Shown piece after piece: positions 9,619 to 18,384 of a DNA stretch of 64,000 bases (position 1 is the stretch's first letter; each line of letters begins with the position of its first letter). A model generated the notes under the pieces. That model made no database searches and was not told the origin of the DNA. It saw nothing but the letters and a program-made list of their open reading frames with translations. The stretch covers positions 2,714,501 to 2,778,500 of the forward strand of contig NZ_CP101416.1 of NCBI RefSeq assembly GCF_027942295.1, in the 5' to 3' direction. Made by a program: the position numbers and the translations under genes. This stretch comes from Pseudanabaena sp. Chao 1811 (GTDB taxonomy: Bacteria; Cyanobacteriota; Cyanobacteriia; Pseudanabaenales; Pseudanabaenaceae).

Positions 9619-10869
9619 TTATGCCTTTATCCCTTTAATTAGATACATATCAATCTCCCCCATATTTTTCGCTAAAATCTTGCCTCGATGTTCCACATCA
9701 AAGGAATCTTTAACTAGCTCATAGGTTGCTTGGGAAATATTAATTTGACCAGCCACTCCCGACGATTCAATTCTAGAGGCTAAATTAACTGTATCGCCCC
9801 AAACATCATAGACAAACTTCTTTTTACCAATCACTCCACTTAGTAATTCACCTGAATGAATCCCAATGCGCGTATCCCAATAGGGTAGATTTTGCTTTAT
9901 TTTATGTTGTTTGCGTAATTCCATAAACTTCTGAATTTGCAAAGCTGCAATCACCACATCGAGAGGATGGGTACGATTTGGTTGCGGAATACCACCACAG
10001 CACATATAGCTATCGCCAATTGTCTTCAGCTTTTCTAATCCATATTGCTCGATAATGCGATCGAAGTAAGAGAAACAGTAATCTAACTCCTCAACTAAAC
10101 TCTCAGGAGTCATTAATTTTGCTATTTTAGAAAAATTCTCAAAATCGGTAAAGAGAATGGTTGCGGAAGGATGATAAACGGGATTTACCCTACCTGTAGA
10201 CTTTAGTTCATCGGCGATTTGGGCAGGCAAAATATTCAGCAAAAGATTGTCGGATTTGAGTTTCTCCTTCTCAATTTCTGAATAGAGTAAGTTTAAATCT
10301 TCAAAGGAGTTAGCATTACGAATTGCCGATGATAGCTGTAGGGCTAGTAAATAGCCAATGCGGAGATCTTCTTGATTATAAGCCTGCGGTCGTGTAGAGC
10401 CAAAAAGAATAACTCCTAGAATTTTTTTGGAACTCTCAAGGGGCAAAATAATTTGTGAAGTATATTGATTAAAAAAATCCGCAGGATTAGCCTGCTTAAT
10501 TAGCTGGGCTTGACCAGTTTTCAGAGCTTTATGAAAACTATTATTGTTAGTAATGCGCGATTCCTGAAATTCTACAGGAGCACCAATTAGCTTAATAAAT
10601 CTACCCGAATTATCTTTGAGGAGATAAACACTCAGATGCTCAAAGTCCAGTAACCATTTAGCTTGCTTACCAACAACGCGCAATATTTCATCAAGGTTAA
10701 GGGAACGATTAATTGCGGTCGCCACTTCATTTACAGCCGCAATTCTTACGGAAAGGGCTTGAGCTTCTGCTAGAAGACTGCGGGCGGTTACTAGAAGTTC
10801 TTCTCGATCTAAGTGTTCAAGTTCTTTCCCATTAGAGAAGTTTGGTGAAGAATTCATTACGAAAGACAT
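9619..10869 (-). CDS. GAF-domain class III adenylate cyclase
   Basis: The protein of about 416 residues has an N-terminal coiled region, a GAF domain (about residues 50-200) and a C-terminal class III cyclase domain. Visible catalytic features are the metal-binding Asp in ILFTDFENFSK and in KTIGDSYMCCGG, a Lys before TIGDS, the adenine-selecting Asp in YDVWGDTVN, and the NLASRIES transition-state Asn/Arg. The Lys/Asp pair predicts ATP rather than GTP as substrate. The GAF domain suggests control by a small ligand. The start is uncertain: ATG at 10869 or 10857, or TTG at 10878. The stand-alone cAMP-binding protein at 5936 is a plausible effector. Confidence 0.85.
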   Translation of the reverse strand: MSFVMNSSPNFSNGKELEHLDREELLVTARSLLAEAQALSVRIAAVNEVATAINRSLNLDEILRVVGKQAKWLLDFEHLSVYLLKDNSGRFIKLIGAPVEFQESRITNNNSFHKALKTGQAQLIKQANPADFFNQYTSQIILPLESSKKILGVILFGSTRPQAYNQEDLRIGYLLALQLSSAIRNANSFEDLNLLYSEIEKEKLKSDNLLLNILPAQIADELKSTGRVNPVYHPSATILFTDFENFSKIAKLMTPESLVEELDYCFSYFDRIIEQYGLEKLKTIGDSYMCCGGIPQPNRTHPLDVVIAALQIQKFMELRKQHKIKQNLPYWDTRIGIHSGELLSGVIGKKKFVYDVWGDTVNLASRIESSGVAGQINISQATYELVKDSFDVEHRGKILAKNMGEIDMYLIKGIKA

Positions 10870-10945
10870 TCTCCCCAATAGAGGTATTGCAATTTATTTG
10901 TCATCTTTTGACATCTCTAGCCGTTTTCACATAAGCAGGTGCTCA

Positions 10946-11086
10946 GAGCGTGTTTGAGAAGTTTTTTACCCCCTCTAACTCCCCCTTTCAAGGGGGAGAA
11001 TTCAAGTTTCCCCCCTTTCAAAGGGGGGATTAAGGGGGGGGGAAAGCAGAAATTTATGCTAGATAGGAGACTTCTCAAACACGCTC
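10946..11086. mobile_element. 141-bp MITE-like element with 17-bp terminal inverted repeats
   Basis: The left end GAGCGTGTTTGAGAAGT is exactly repeated in inverse at 11070-11086. The interior is rich in C and G runs, with nested CCCCCTTTCAAGGGGG palindromes. A possible 3-bp target duplication TCA flanks both ends. No coding capacity. A decayed copy lies at 36421-36538. Confidence 0.75.
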
Positions 11087-11113
11087 TCATTTGAAAACGT
11101 CTAGCTCCTCATT

Positions 11114-11656
11114 TTATAGAGCATCAATTTCAAGAGCGATCGCATCGGTATAGCGATTCACGCTAGAGAATAAATCTGCGGCAGCAACAATCTCAAAAAT
11201 CTCTGAATCATCTAACCCAAAGGATCGTAGCTTTTGGTAATGGGACTCATTGAGTGCAAGGGGATTTGTCCCTGCTAATAAACCAAACTGAATTACAGCT
11301 TTTTCTCGCTCTGGTAATGGGCAAGCATCAAAGTTAGAAACCAAAGTAGACAGAACTTCTTCGCTCATGCCTAAGGCTGACAATCCGTGTAAATGGACTT
11401 TAAGACCATAAACACTATTGTTTGCTTGAGAAATGGCAACCCCTACCATTTCCTTAAGGGTACGTGGCACATCACCTTGGAGAATCGTTGAGCGAAATTT
11501 TTTCCAGTTCGCTTCGAGGATATCGGGATTAATTGCCATCGACTTAAAAATATTAGGAATAATGCCAAATCCTAGTTCTGACAAAATTTGATCATAGACC
11601 TCTTTGACTTTAGCATCGGTCACTTGGTCATATTCAACAATCGGGAAATGAGTCAT
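11114..11656 (-). CDS. AhpD-like/carboxymuconolactone decarboxylase-fold protein lacking the CxxC
   Basis: The 180-residue protein has the helical AhpD/CMD fold: LKEMVGVAISQANN (about 67-80), then H88 and LHGLSALGMSEE, then FGLLAGTNPLALNESHYQKLRSFGLDDSEIFEIVAAADLFSSVNRYTDA. In redox-active relatives the segment after NN is CxxC with a following His; here it reads S81-V-Y-G84, so both cysteines are missing while the His is kept. It is therefore probably not a peroxidase/disulfide reductase, although the fold and length match peroxidase-related family members. It appears monocistronic. Confidence 0.75.
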   Translation of the reverse strand: MTHFPIVEYDQVTDAKVKEVYDQILSELGFGIIPNIFKSMAINPDILEANWKKFRSTILQGDVPRTLKEMVGVAISQANNSVYGLKVHLHGLSALGMSEEVLSTLVSNFDACPLPEREKAVIQFGLLAGTNPLALNESHYQKLRSFGLDDSEIFEIVAAADLFSSVNRYTDAIALEIDAL

Positions 11657-11796
11657 ATCGAAAATTTATCTTTATAAAAACTGTTTGATTGCAACACATG
11701 AAAACTACCTGACAAGCCTTAATACATCCCTTTTCTAAGCATAACAAAAATTTCACTACCCCTGAGATAGACAAAATGCTTAAAGATTTGCGATCG

Positions 11797-11831
11797 CAGA
11801 TTTGATTTTGCCTACGGCAAAGTCAAATCTG
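11797..11831. repeat. palindrome downstream of the Sua5/YrdC gene
   Basis: Arms of 16 bp (CAGATTTGATTTTGCC and near-complement, one G-T pair) enclose a TAC loop. There is no T-run on the minus strand, so terminator function is uncertain. Confidence 0.55.
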
Positions 11832-11837
11832 TATTAC

Positions 11838-12509
11838 CTAAAAAGGGGCCACCCCTAATCCTTGACGTAACACGCTTGGATTGAGATCATCGGTTAAATC
11901 GAGGATGGTGGAGACTTCGTAGCTATGATCGGAGCCATCATCAACGATGAAATCTACTAGTTTAGAAAAGCGATCGAATAGTTCCATCTTTGGCAATTCG
12001 CACACATTACGTTGCTTAGCATTTTTGGACTGATGGCTAAAATCCTCTTCATCGATATCATCTTCCGTCAGGTTTGCCGATGTGGAGATAATGGGATTTC
12101 CCAATGCTTCGATAATGGTTTGAGATACGCCATGATCGGGAACTCGAATCCCTGTAGTTTTACGTTTAGGATTTAATACCAACTTCGGCACAAGTTTTGT
12201 GGCTGGCAAAATGAAGGTATAGGGACCAGGAACTAGACTTTTCATAGTGCGATAGTTGGCATTAGAAACGATCGCATATTCCGCAATGTTCGACAGAGAA
12301 GAACAGAGAAATGTCAGTGGTTTATCGTTTGACATTTGCTTGAGTTTGCGAACACGTTCTATTGCTGACTTAGACATCAAATCGCAACCGATCGCATAGA
12401 CTGTATCCGTCGGATAGAGCATAATCGCGCCATCGCGTAAAGCATTCACGATCTGAGTGATCGTCCTTGCTTGGGGATTGTCTGGATGCAGTCGATGGAT
12501 GGTTGCCAT
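11838..12509 (-). CDS. Sua5/YciO/YrdC-family protein (threonylcarbamoyl-AMP synthase-like)
   Basis: The 223-residue protein contains the YrdC fold: AIMLYPTDTVYAIGCDL (about 28-44), then RVRKLKQMSNDKPLTFLC (nucleotide/threonine-binding KxR region, about 53-70), then LVPGPYTFILPATK, then GIRVPDHG, and NPIISTSANL (about 138). Family members make threonylcarbamoyl-AMP for tRNA t6A37. The short form and the sequence after STSANL resemble the YciO branch, whose role is less certain. It lies 45 bp downstream of serS on the same strand, so the two are likely cotranscribed, which fits translation-related functions. Confidence 0.8.
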   Translation of the reverse strand: MATIHRLHPDNPQARTITQIVNALRDGAIMLYPTDTVYAIGCDLMSKSAIERVRKLKQMSNDKPLTFLCSSLSNIAEYAIVSNANYRTMKSLVPGPYTFILPATKLVPKLVLNPKRKTTGIRVPDHGVSQTIIEALGNPIISTSANLTEDDIDEEDFSHQSKNAKQRNVCELPKMELFDRFSKLVDFIVDDGSDHSYEVSTILDLTDDLNPSVLRQGLGVAPF

Positions 12510-12554
12510 AGTTGAGCCTTGGATAGTTCTCTAGAAAAACACGCTATGGTTTCT

Positions 12555-13829
12555 CTAGAGGTATTGTCTGTTAAGTAGAGGTTGTAGCACTTCAGGAATT
12601 AAGACGCTTCCGTCGGGTTGCTGATAGTTTTCCAGAATTGCAGACATGGTGCGTCCGACTGCCAATCCTGAGCCATTGAGGGTATGTAGAAATTCCGTTC
12701 CCTTTTTGCCCTTACTCTTAAAGCGAATATTGGCGCGTCTGGCTTGGAAATCGAGGAAGTTCGAGCAGCTAGAAATCTCGCGATAGGTATTTGCGGAAGG
12801 TAGCCATACTTCAAGGTCATAGCACTTGGCGGCGCTAAACCCAATGTCACCAGTGCAGAGTTCCAGTACACGATAGGGAAGTTTCAAAGCTTGCAAAATT
12901 GATTCTGCATCACGTACCAATTTTTCATGCTCTTCCACCGATTTTTCAGGATGCACGAACTTAACCAGTTCCACTTTGTTGAACTGGTGCAAACGAATCA
13001 GACCTCTGGTATCACGTCCATAACTTCCCGCTTCGCGACGGAAACAGGGGGTATAAGCGCAATGATGAACTGGTAAATTTTCTTCATCAAGGATCTCATC
13101 TCGATACAGATTGGTAACTGGAACCTCCGCAGTTGGAATGAGCCACAGTTCATCTTCTGCACATTTGAATAAATCTTCCGCAAACTTGGGTAATTGCCCT
13201 GTGCCTGTCATGCTTGCCGTATTCACCAAAAGTGGCGGCGCAACTTCCACATAACCATTGGTGGTATGGGTATTCAGCATGAACTGGATTAGGGAGCGTT
13301 CGAGGGCGGCTCCTGCACCAATAAGATTCACAAAACGGGTTTGAGCAATTTTAACGGCACGTTCAAAGTTGAGAATACCTAGCTTTTCACCAATTTCCCA
13401 GTGCGGCAGAATATCGGTGCGTGTAGTCTTATATTCATCACCCCAACGGCGAATTTCTACATTTTCGGTTTCATTTGCGCCGATAGGAGTAGTTTCACTC
13501 GGCAAATTGGGCAAGGTCATCAAGATGGCATTGCTTTCTTCACGCAACGCTCTTTCCTTGGGTTCTAGCTCTGCGAGTTGTTGTTTGATTTCGGGCGATC
13601 GCGCTTTGAGTGCTTCAATTTCGGCGGCAGGCGCACCAGCTTTCATTTTGATACCAACTTGCTTACCGATGTCGTTGCTTTCGGCTTGCAAATGCGATCG
13701 CTGAGTTTCTAATGCACGAACTTCCTGCTCTAGTTCGACCAATCTACTAATGTCGTAACCTTTGCCTCGACTGTTGAGGCGAGCTTGCACCTGTTCGGGC
13801 TGCGATCGCACGAGCTTAATGTCTAACAC
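12555..13829 (-). CDS. serS: seryl-tRNA synthetase
   Basis: SerRS charges tRNA-Ser with serine. The 424-residue protein has an N-terminal antiparallel coiled-coil arm (residues about 25-110, rich in E/K/Q heptads) that contacts the tRNA, then the class II core with TGTGQLPKF (about 209), [27 protein letters not shown] (motif 2, about 264-290) and [19 protein letters not shown] (motif 3, about 385). All three class II signatures are recognisable and the length is standard. It is the first gene of a likely pair with the Sua5/YrdC gene. Confidence 0.97.
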   Translation of the reverse strand: MLDIKLVRSQPEQVQARLNSRGKGYDISRLVELEQEVRALETQRSHLQAESNDIGKQVGIKMKAGAPAAEIEALKARSPEIKQQLAELEPKERALREESNAILMTLPNLPSETTPIGANETENVEIRRWGDEYKTTRTDILPHWEIGEKLGILNFERAVKIAQTRFVNLIGAGAALERSLIQFMLNTHTTNGYVEVAPPLLVNTASMTGTGQLPKFAEDLFKCAEDELWLIPTAEVPVTNLYRDEILDEENLPVHHCAYTPCFRREAGSYGRDTRGLIRLHQFNKVELVKFVHPEKSVEEHEKLVRDAESILQALKLPYRVLELCTGDIGFSAAKCYDLEVWLPSANTYREISSCSNFLDFQARRANIRFKSKGKKGTEFLHTLNGSGLAVGRTMSAILENYQQPDGSVLIPEVLQPLLNRQYL

Positions 13830-13915
13830 GGACTTTTATTTACCTAAACGCACTCAAAGCATCATAACCCACTGCATTACAGTTAAGGCGATCGTAAATT
13901 TTTAATCTGTTTGCC

Positions 13916-13973
13916 CAGTAAAGCTATAACGTCAGGATAATTCATGCATTGCCCTGACGTTATGGCTTTACTG
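13916..13973. promoter_or_regulatory. 21-bp-arm hairpin upstream of cysS
   Basis: Arms 13916-13936 and 13953-13973 are complementary with one mismatch (CAGTAAAGC...AACGTCAGG). The right arm abuts a TATAAT at 13974-13979, so the hairpin would overlap the -35 region of a cysS promoter. It could be an operator, the terminator of an upstream transcript, or a mobile palindrome. Confidence 0.45.
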
Positions 13974-13979
13974 TATAAT
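13974..13979 (+). promoter_or_regulatory. candidate -10 box of cysS
   Basis: A perfect TATAAT lies 38 bases before the cysS ATG. No good TTGACA is seen at the right spacing, so the call rests on the -10 alone. Confidence 0.35.
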
Positions 13980-14016
13980 TACCTCGCGCCTAGATACTCA
14001 AGACATAGCCAAATTC

Positions 14017-15459
14017 ATGACCCTTCGCCTTTACAACACACTCACCCGTCGCAAAGAAGAATTTATTCCCCTCGAAGCAGGGATTGTGAAAATGTATGTT
14101 TGTGGTGTAACGGTCTATGACTATTGCCATTTAGGTCATGCCAGAGCCTATGTAGTTTGGGACATGATTCGGCGCTATTTAGCCACCAAATATCAGGTCA
14201 AATTTGTCCAGAATATTACGGATATTGACGACAAGATTTTGAAACGGGCGTTAGAAAGAGAGACGACGATGCAGGCGATCGCCAATCAATATATCGCCAC
14301 CTACGATGAGGACATGGCTAGGCTAAATGTTGAGAAAGCCGATGATTATCCTCGCGCTACGGAAACAATCCCTGAAATTATTGACCTCATTCAGAAGTTG
14401 ATCGATCGCGATTATGCCTATGCTGCGGGTGGTGATGTCTATTACGCAGTACAGAAATTTCCTAGTTATGGAAAGCTATCAGGTCGCAAGCTCGAAGATA
14501 TGCAGGCAGGTGCTAGCGGTCGCGTCGATGAGCAAGAAGAACAAAAGCGCTATCCCTTTGACTTTGCATTATGGAAAGCGGCTAAACCGAATGAACCATT
14601 TTGGGGATCACCTTGGGGAAAAGGTCGTCCGGGCTGGCATATTGAATGCTCGGCAATGGTGCGATCGCGTTTAGGAGATACCATTGATATTCATGCTGGC
14701 GGCTCAGATTTACAATTCCCCCACCATGAGAATGAAATTGCCCAATCGGAAGCAGCTTCTAATCAGCCTTTAGCTAAATACTGGATGCACAATGGGTTTG
14801 TGAATATCGATGGCGAGAAGATGTCCAAATCGCTGAATAATTTCACAACTATTCGCGATTTGTTTGGCTATTTCGATCCGATGGCAATCCGTTTATTTAT
14901 CCTCCAAGCGCAATATCGCCAACCCATTGACTTTACCGAAGAAGCGATCAATGCAGCTACTAAGGGCTGGGAAACAATTCGCGATGGCATGTTATTCGCG
15001 GCGGATTTTGGTAAGCAATTAGGTTGGGCAAGTAGTGAAGTTCCATTAAGAGATGATGTTGCTAATGCGATCGCTTGTTTTGAAGAAGCGATGAATGATG
15101 ACTTTAATACTTCTGTAGCGATGTCCCATGTATTTGAACTAGCCAAAAAATTACGTGCTGAGCGTAATTCTCTTTCGCATTCAGGCAAGACTGCTGCGAG
15201 TTCGGAAGTTCTCTTTCAAGATTGGCAAGCCCTTAGCTATATGACTAATGTTTTAGGGTTTGTGGCAAATATTAGTGATCGCCAAGTTCAAGAAGATGGT
15301 ATCAGTGAGGTGGAAATTGAGTCTTTAATTCAGCAACGGATTGAAGCGAAGAAGGCGAAAAACTATAAAGAAGGCGATCGCATTCGTGATGAGTTAAAAG
15401 CTTTAGGGATTACCCTCGTTGATCAAAAAGATGGCACAACGCGCTGGCTCAGAGCATAG
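14017..15459 (+). CDS. cysS: cysteinyl-tRNA synthetase
   Basis: CysRS attaches cysteine to tRNA-Cys. The 480-residue length is typical. The class I signature is VTVYDYCHLGHAR (HIGH equivalent HLGH, about residues 32-44) and KMSKSLNNF (KMSKS, about 268). Zinc ligands are Cys29 in MYVCGVTVYD, Cys212 in WHIECSAM, and His/Glu in HHENEIAQSEA. The C-terminal part has the anticodon-binding helical region and ends with the conserved RIRDELKALGITLVDQKDGT. Start ATG at 14017, with a candidate -10 box upstream. A 22-bp perfect palindrome follows the stop. Confidence 0.96.
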   Translation: MTLRLYNTLTRRKEEFIPLEAGIVKMYVCGVTVYDYCHLGHARAYVVWDMIRRYLATKYQVKFVQNITDIDDKILKRALERETTMQAIANQYIATYDEDMARLNVEKADDYPRATETIPEIIDLIQKLIDRDYAYAAGGDVYYAVQKFPSYGKLSGRKLEDMQAGASGRVDEQEEQKRYPFDFALWKAAKPNEPFWGSPWGKGRPGWHIECSAMVRSRLGDTIDIHAGGSDLQFPHHENEIAQSEAASNQPLAKYWMHNGFVNIDGEKMSKSLNNFTTIRDLFGYFDPMAIRLFILQAQYRQPIDFTEEAINAATKGWETIRDGMLFAADFGKQLGWASSEVPLRDDVANAIACFEEAMNDDFNTSVAMSHVFELAKKLRAERNSLSHSGKTAASSEVLFQDWQALSYMTNVLGFVANISDRQVQEDGISEVEIESLIQQRIEAKKAKNYKEGDRIRDELKALGITLVDQKDGTTRWLRA

Positions 15460-15469
15460 TGTAAAACCA

Positions 15470-15516
15470 GCTAGAGAATTGTTTTCCCGCCTTCGGCGGG
15501 AAAACAATTCTCTAGC
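15470..15516. repeat. perfect 22-bp palindrome after cysS
   Basis: Arms GCTAGAGAATTGTTTTCCCG (continuing CC) and complement, with a three-base TTC loop; on the other strand the cap reads CCGAAGG. It lies 10 bases after the cysS stop. No long T-run follows. Confidence 0.65.
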
Positions 15517-15538
15517 ATGAATTATGGGAGCAAAAAAT

Positions 15539-15937
15539 ATGGATAAATATCAACAGATCCGAGAAGTTGGTACAAATGGCGATAACTACGATCTGAGTAC
15601 TGAAGATCTGATCGAACAGTTCCAATATTGGGATGCTCAGTATGGCATTGAATTGAGTGATATCGAATTTGATACGGTAACTGTGACCTTTAATGATTTG
15701 CCTGAGGACTTAACAGAGCTTGCCGTCGAAATTTATGAGTTCTGTCCAGATGTGATCGATCAACATTTTGGTTGTATGGCTGATGCGATCGCTGTTGCCG
15801 AAGAATTTAATCAGCCTCTATCGGACGAAATCCAAGTTTTGCTTAAAGATATCGATCTTACTGATGAGGACTATGGTTTTGAGCTACTCAAGCGATCATT
15901 AGAAATTAACAAGGCTGTGACACTATGGTGGGATTAA
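15539..15937 (+). CDS. DUF4253-like protein
   Basis: The acidic protein of 132 residues begins MDKYQQIREVGTNG. The C-terminal segment has LAVEIYEFCPDVIDQHFG, then a final LWWD, which matches the DUF4253 pattern (EFCPD...LWWD). The middle repeats an acidic region with an insertion relative to what I remember of the family. Function unknown. The start ATG at 15539 is preferred to the GTG/ATG 15 bases upstream because family proteins begin here; the call is uncertain. The stop overlaps by 4 bp the stop of the convergent methyltransferase gene. Confidence 0.6.
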   Translation: MDKYQQIREVGTNGDNYDLSTEDLIEQFQYWDAQYGIELSDIEFDTVTVTFNDLPEDLTELAVEIYEFCPDVIDQHFGCMADAIAVAEEFNQPLSDEIQVLLKDIDLTDEDYGFELLKRSLEINKAVTLWWD

Positions 15938-17232
15938 TCACAAAGTACCTTCTTTTTGATTCGTGCCTCGATTACATGAGAATCAACGCCATATTTTTCT
16001 GCGGCTTTGGTCATTTTTAATCGCAACAATTCATCATTGATTAAATCTATCTTGTTGTGTGGCTGATCAAGATTCCCTCCAATTATCCACCGCAATTGCT
16101 GAGCAACTGCTCTGGCTAATAGAGGTGGGACGGAATTCCCAATCTGGCGAAACCCATGCCATTTTGTGCTGTGAAAGCGAAACCAATCGGGATAGGAATG
16201 TAATCTCGCCGCCTCGCGGACAGTAATGCAGCGTGGTTGTTCAGGGTGGATTGGACGAGGGGCAGTAAATGCTCCGCGATTGCTAGGTGTGCCAGCCCTG
16301 AGGGTATTACAGATACCTTGAGGAGCGAGTTTTAGAAAGCGACTAATTTTCTCGGTTTCTCCATTGGCTGTGGCGCGAAAACGAGCAATTGATGTGGGAC
16401 AATGCGCGGTACTGATACTGGAAGTTAGTAATTGTGGATTATATATGCGAGGATAGGATAGATTGCTAGGTTCTGTCTGTAATCCTCGGAGGTATTCACT
16501 ATAGATACTTCGGGGCTTGTGGTACTCGGCAATGCACCAATCATGATCTTGGAGTTCTTGGTATTTGGAAATATCTGGTAAATCGGCGATCGCATCACTT
16601 ACAGTGGGGCTATCTGGTAAATGAGCAAGTTCTTTAGAAATGCGTTTAGCTTTAGCAGGTTTAGTGATGGGGGATGGGTAATTGGGAAGTGGTAAATCTT
16701 GACGACAGCCGACGAGAAATAATCTTTCGCGGTGTTGTGGTACGCCAAAATGAGAAGCATTTAGAACTTTATAAGGTTTGAGGATTTTATAGCCATTGTT
16801 CTCAAAGTTGGCAATTACTTCATCTACAAACTGACTATGATTGCCTACGGTCAAGCCCTTCACATTTTCCATCACAAAATACTTAGCTTGGAGTTCGATG
16901 ACTAACCGCATGAAGTGTGACACTAACTCATTACGCGGATCGTCAAAGGCGCGTTTGCCCATTAGAGAAAAACCTTGACAAGGTGGTCCCCCAAAGACCA
17001 CATCAACTTCGCGATCGCCTATTTCTGATTGTCGGCGAATATCATCCCCCGATATATCAGTAACACTGGCGCAAATTACCTTCCACATGGGGAAATTGTA
17101 CTCATGGGTAGCACAATGGATGGGATCAATCTCTACCGCCGCAAGGACATCAAATCCTGCTTGCTCGAACCCCAATGTCATCCCGCCCGCACCCGCAAAT
17201 AGATCCACCGCGATCGGTCGTTGATTTCCCAT
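15934..17232 (-). CDS. orphan DNA (cytosine-5) methyltransferase
   Basis: The 432-residue protein shows the C5-MTase motifs in order: DLFAGAGGMTLGFEQAG (I, residues 9-25), VVFGGPPCQGFS (IV, catalytic Cys, about 83), FVMENVKGL (VI, about 121), VPQHRERLFLVG (VIII, about 167), and RQIGNSVPPLLA (X, about 376). The variable target-recognition region lies between VIII and IX. No restriction endonuclease gene is adjacent. By recollection it resembles the solitary cyanobacterial enzyme type that methylates CGATCG, the core of HIP1; this specificity is an inference. It is convergent with the DUF4253-like gene with a 4-bp stop overlap. Confidence 0.85.
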   Translation of the reverse strand: MGNQRPIAVDLFAGAGGMTLGFEQAGFDVLAAVEIDPIHCATHEYNFPMWKVICASVTDISGDDIRRQSEIGDREVDVVFGGPPCQGFSLMGKRAFDDPRNELVSHFMRLVIELQAKYFVMENVKGLTVGNHSQFVDEVIANFENNGYKILKPYKVLNASHFGVPQHRERLFLVGCRQDLPLPNYPSPITKPAKAKRISKELAHLPDSPTVSDAIADLPDISKYQELQDHDWCIAEYHKPRSIYSEYLRGLQTEPSNLSYPRIYNPQLLTSSISTAHCPTSIARFRATANGETEKISRFLKLAPQGICNTLRAGTPSNRGAFTAPRPIHPEQPRCITVREAARLHSYPDWFRFHSTKWHGFRQIGNSVPPLLARAVAQQLRWIIGGNLDQPHNKIDLINDELLRLKMTKAAEKYGVDSHVIEARIKKKVLCD

Positions 17233-17276
17233 AGTCTATAAGACATCTATATATCAGCATCTAGCAATAGCCAATA

Positions 17277-17325
17277 AACCAATAGAGAGTTGCAGTGCTC
17301 TTTGCACTGCAACTCTCTATTGGTT
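17277..17325. repeat. perfect 22-bp palindrome upstream of the methyltransferase
   Basis: Arms AACCAATAGAGAGTTGCAGT (continuing GC) and complement, with a 5-base TCTTT loop. It lies in the space between the ABC importer operon end and the methyltransferase start (both minus strand). Confidence 0.65.
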
Positions 17326-17386
17326 TGTGTTTTTGTTCTAACATTACTGGCTATAGCTATAGATACACTATCCTATAGCGCTTTGC

Positions 17387-17412
17387 ATAAAAAAACCCTG
17401 CATTGCAAGGCT
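17387..17412 (-). terminator. terminator of the BMP importer operon
   Basis: On the minus strand, a short stem (CCTTGCA/TGCAGGG, one wobble pair) is flanked by A-run and T-run just after the permease stop codon at 17420. Confidence 0.55.
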
Positions 17413-17419
17413 TTTTTGT

Positions 17420-18346
17420 TTATTCATTTGTGCCTAAGGCTCCCGGTGAACCACTTAAAGTTCTACGGGGTGAACAGGTCGCGATCGTAATAATTAGCGT
17501 CATGATGTAGGGCGCAGCATTAAACAAGTACCGATAGGAGCTAATACCCACTGCCTGCAATGAAGGCCCGATCGCTTGAGCGCCACCAAATAACAGTGCT
17601 GCCCATAGACAATGGATCGGTTGCCATCTCGCAAAAATTACCAGTGCAACCGCCATTAAACCCTGTCCACTAGAAATACGTTCAGACCATAGCCCGGGGT
17701 AATACAGTGATAAACTCGCACCACCAATTCCTGCTAAGAAACTACCCGCCACGATCGCGCCAGTGCGTACACCCACAACGGAAATGCCCATTGCCCTTGC
17801 CGCGCTAGGACTGTCACCAACGGCACGCACGTACAAGCCCCAACGGGTTGAACTAAAGAACCACTGCATAATCGGCGCGATCGCAATGCCAATTAGTAAC
17901 AAAGGACTAATTTTGAGAGCATCCTGCACCTGTGGGTAGCTACTCCAATTACCTAGCTCAAATACAGGTAAAGGAATCGCTTTGGGTTGAATAAATGCCT
18001 TGCCAAAGAAAAATGCAATCCCACTACCGAAGATAATCATCGCAATACCAACGGCAACATCACTGACCCTTGGCCGCTGTGATAACCAAGCATGAATTAA
18101 TCCCAGTCCGACACCAGCCAGACCTGCGGCAAGCACACCCAACCAAGGTGATTTAGTCAAATAGGAAACTGCATAGGCAGTCATCGCCCCTGTGAGCAAT
18201 GTCCCTTCTAGCCCAAGATTGATTTTGCCAGCTTTTTCCGTAAGACATTCACCCAAGCTCACAAATAGAAATGGAGCGCTACCTCGGAACGTCCCTGCAA
18301 CAATTGCCAGAGGCACGCTCATCCAACCAAGTGTATCGTCTGTCAT
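17420..18346 (-). CDS. ABC transporter permease (nucleoside/BMP-type importer, second subunit)
   Basis: The 308-residue polytopic protein (about 8 segments) belongs to the BPD_transp_2 family. It contains the typical LGLEGTLLTGAMTAYAV (about 43), GLYVRAVGDSPSAARAMGISV (about 173, coupling region), and GIGGASLSLYYPGLWSERISSGQGLMAVALVIFARW (about 211-246). It is the partner of the permease encoded 38 bp upstream. In Bacillus and others such pairs with a BMP lipoprotein import purine nucleosides. The ATPase subunit is not encoded in this window. Confidence 0.85.
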   Translation of the reverse strand: MTDDTLGWMSVPLAIVAGTFRGSAPFLFVSLGECLTEKAGKINLGLEGTLLTGAMTAYAVSYLTKSPWLGVLAAGLAGVGLGLIHAWLSQRPRVSDVAVGIAMIIFGSGIAFFFGKAFIQPKAIPLPVFELGNWSSYPQVQDALKISPLLLIGIAIAPIMQWFFSSTRWGLYVRAVGDSPSAARAMGISVVGVRTGAIVAGSFLAGIGGASLSLYYPGLWSERISSGQGLMAVALVIFARWQPIHCLWAALLFGGAQAIGPSLQAVGISSYRYLFNAAPYIMTLIITIATCSPRRTLSGSPGALGTNE

Positions 18347-18384
18347 TGTTTGTTATTCCTAGCCAATTACCAATTACCAATTAC

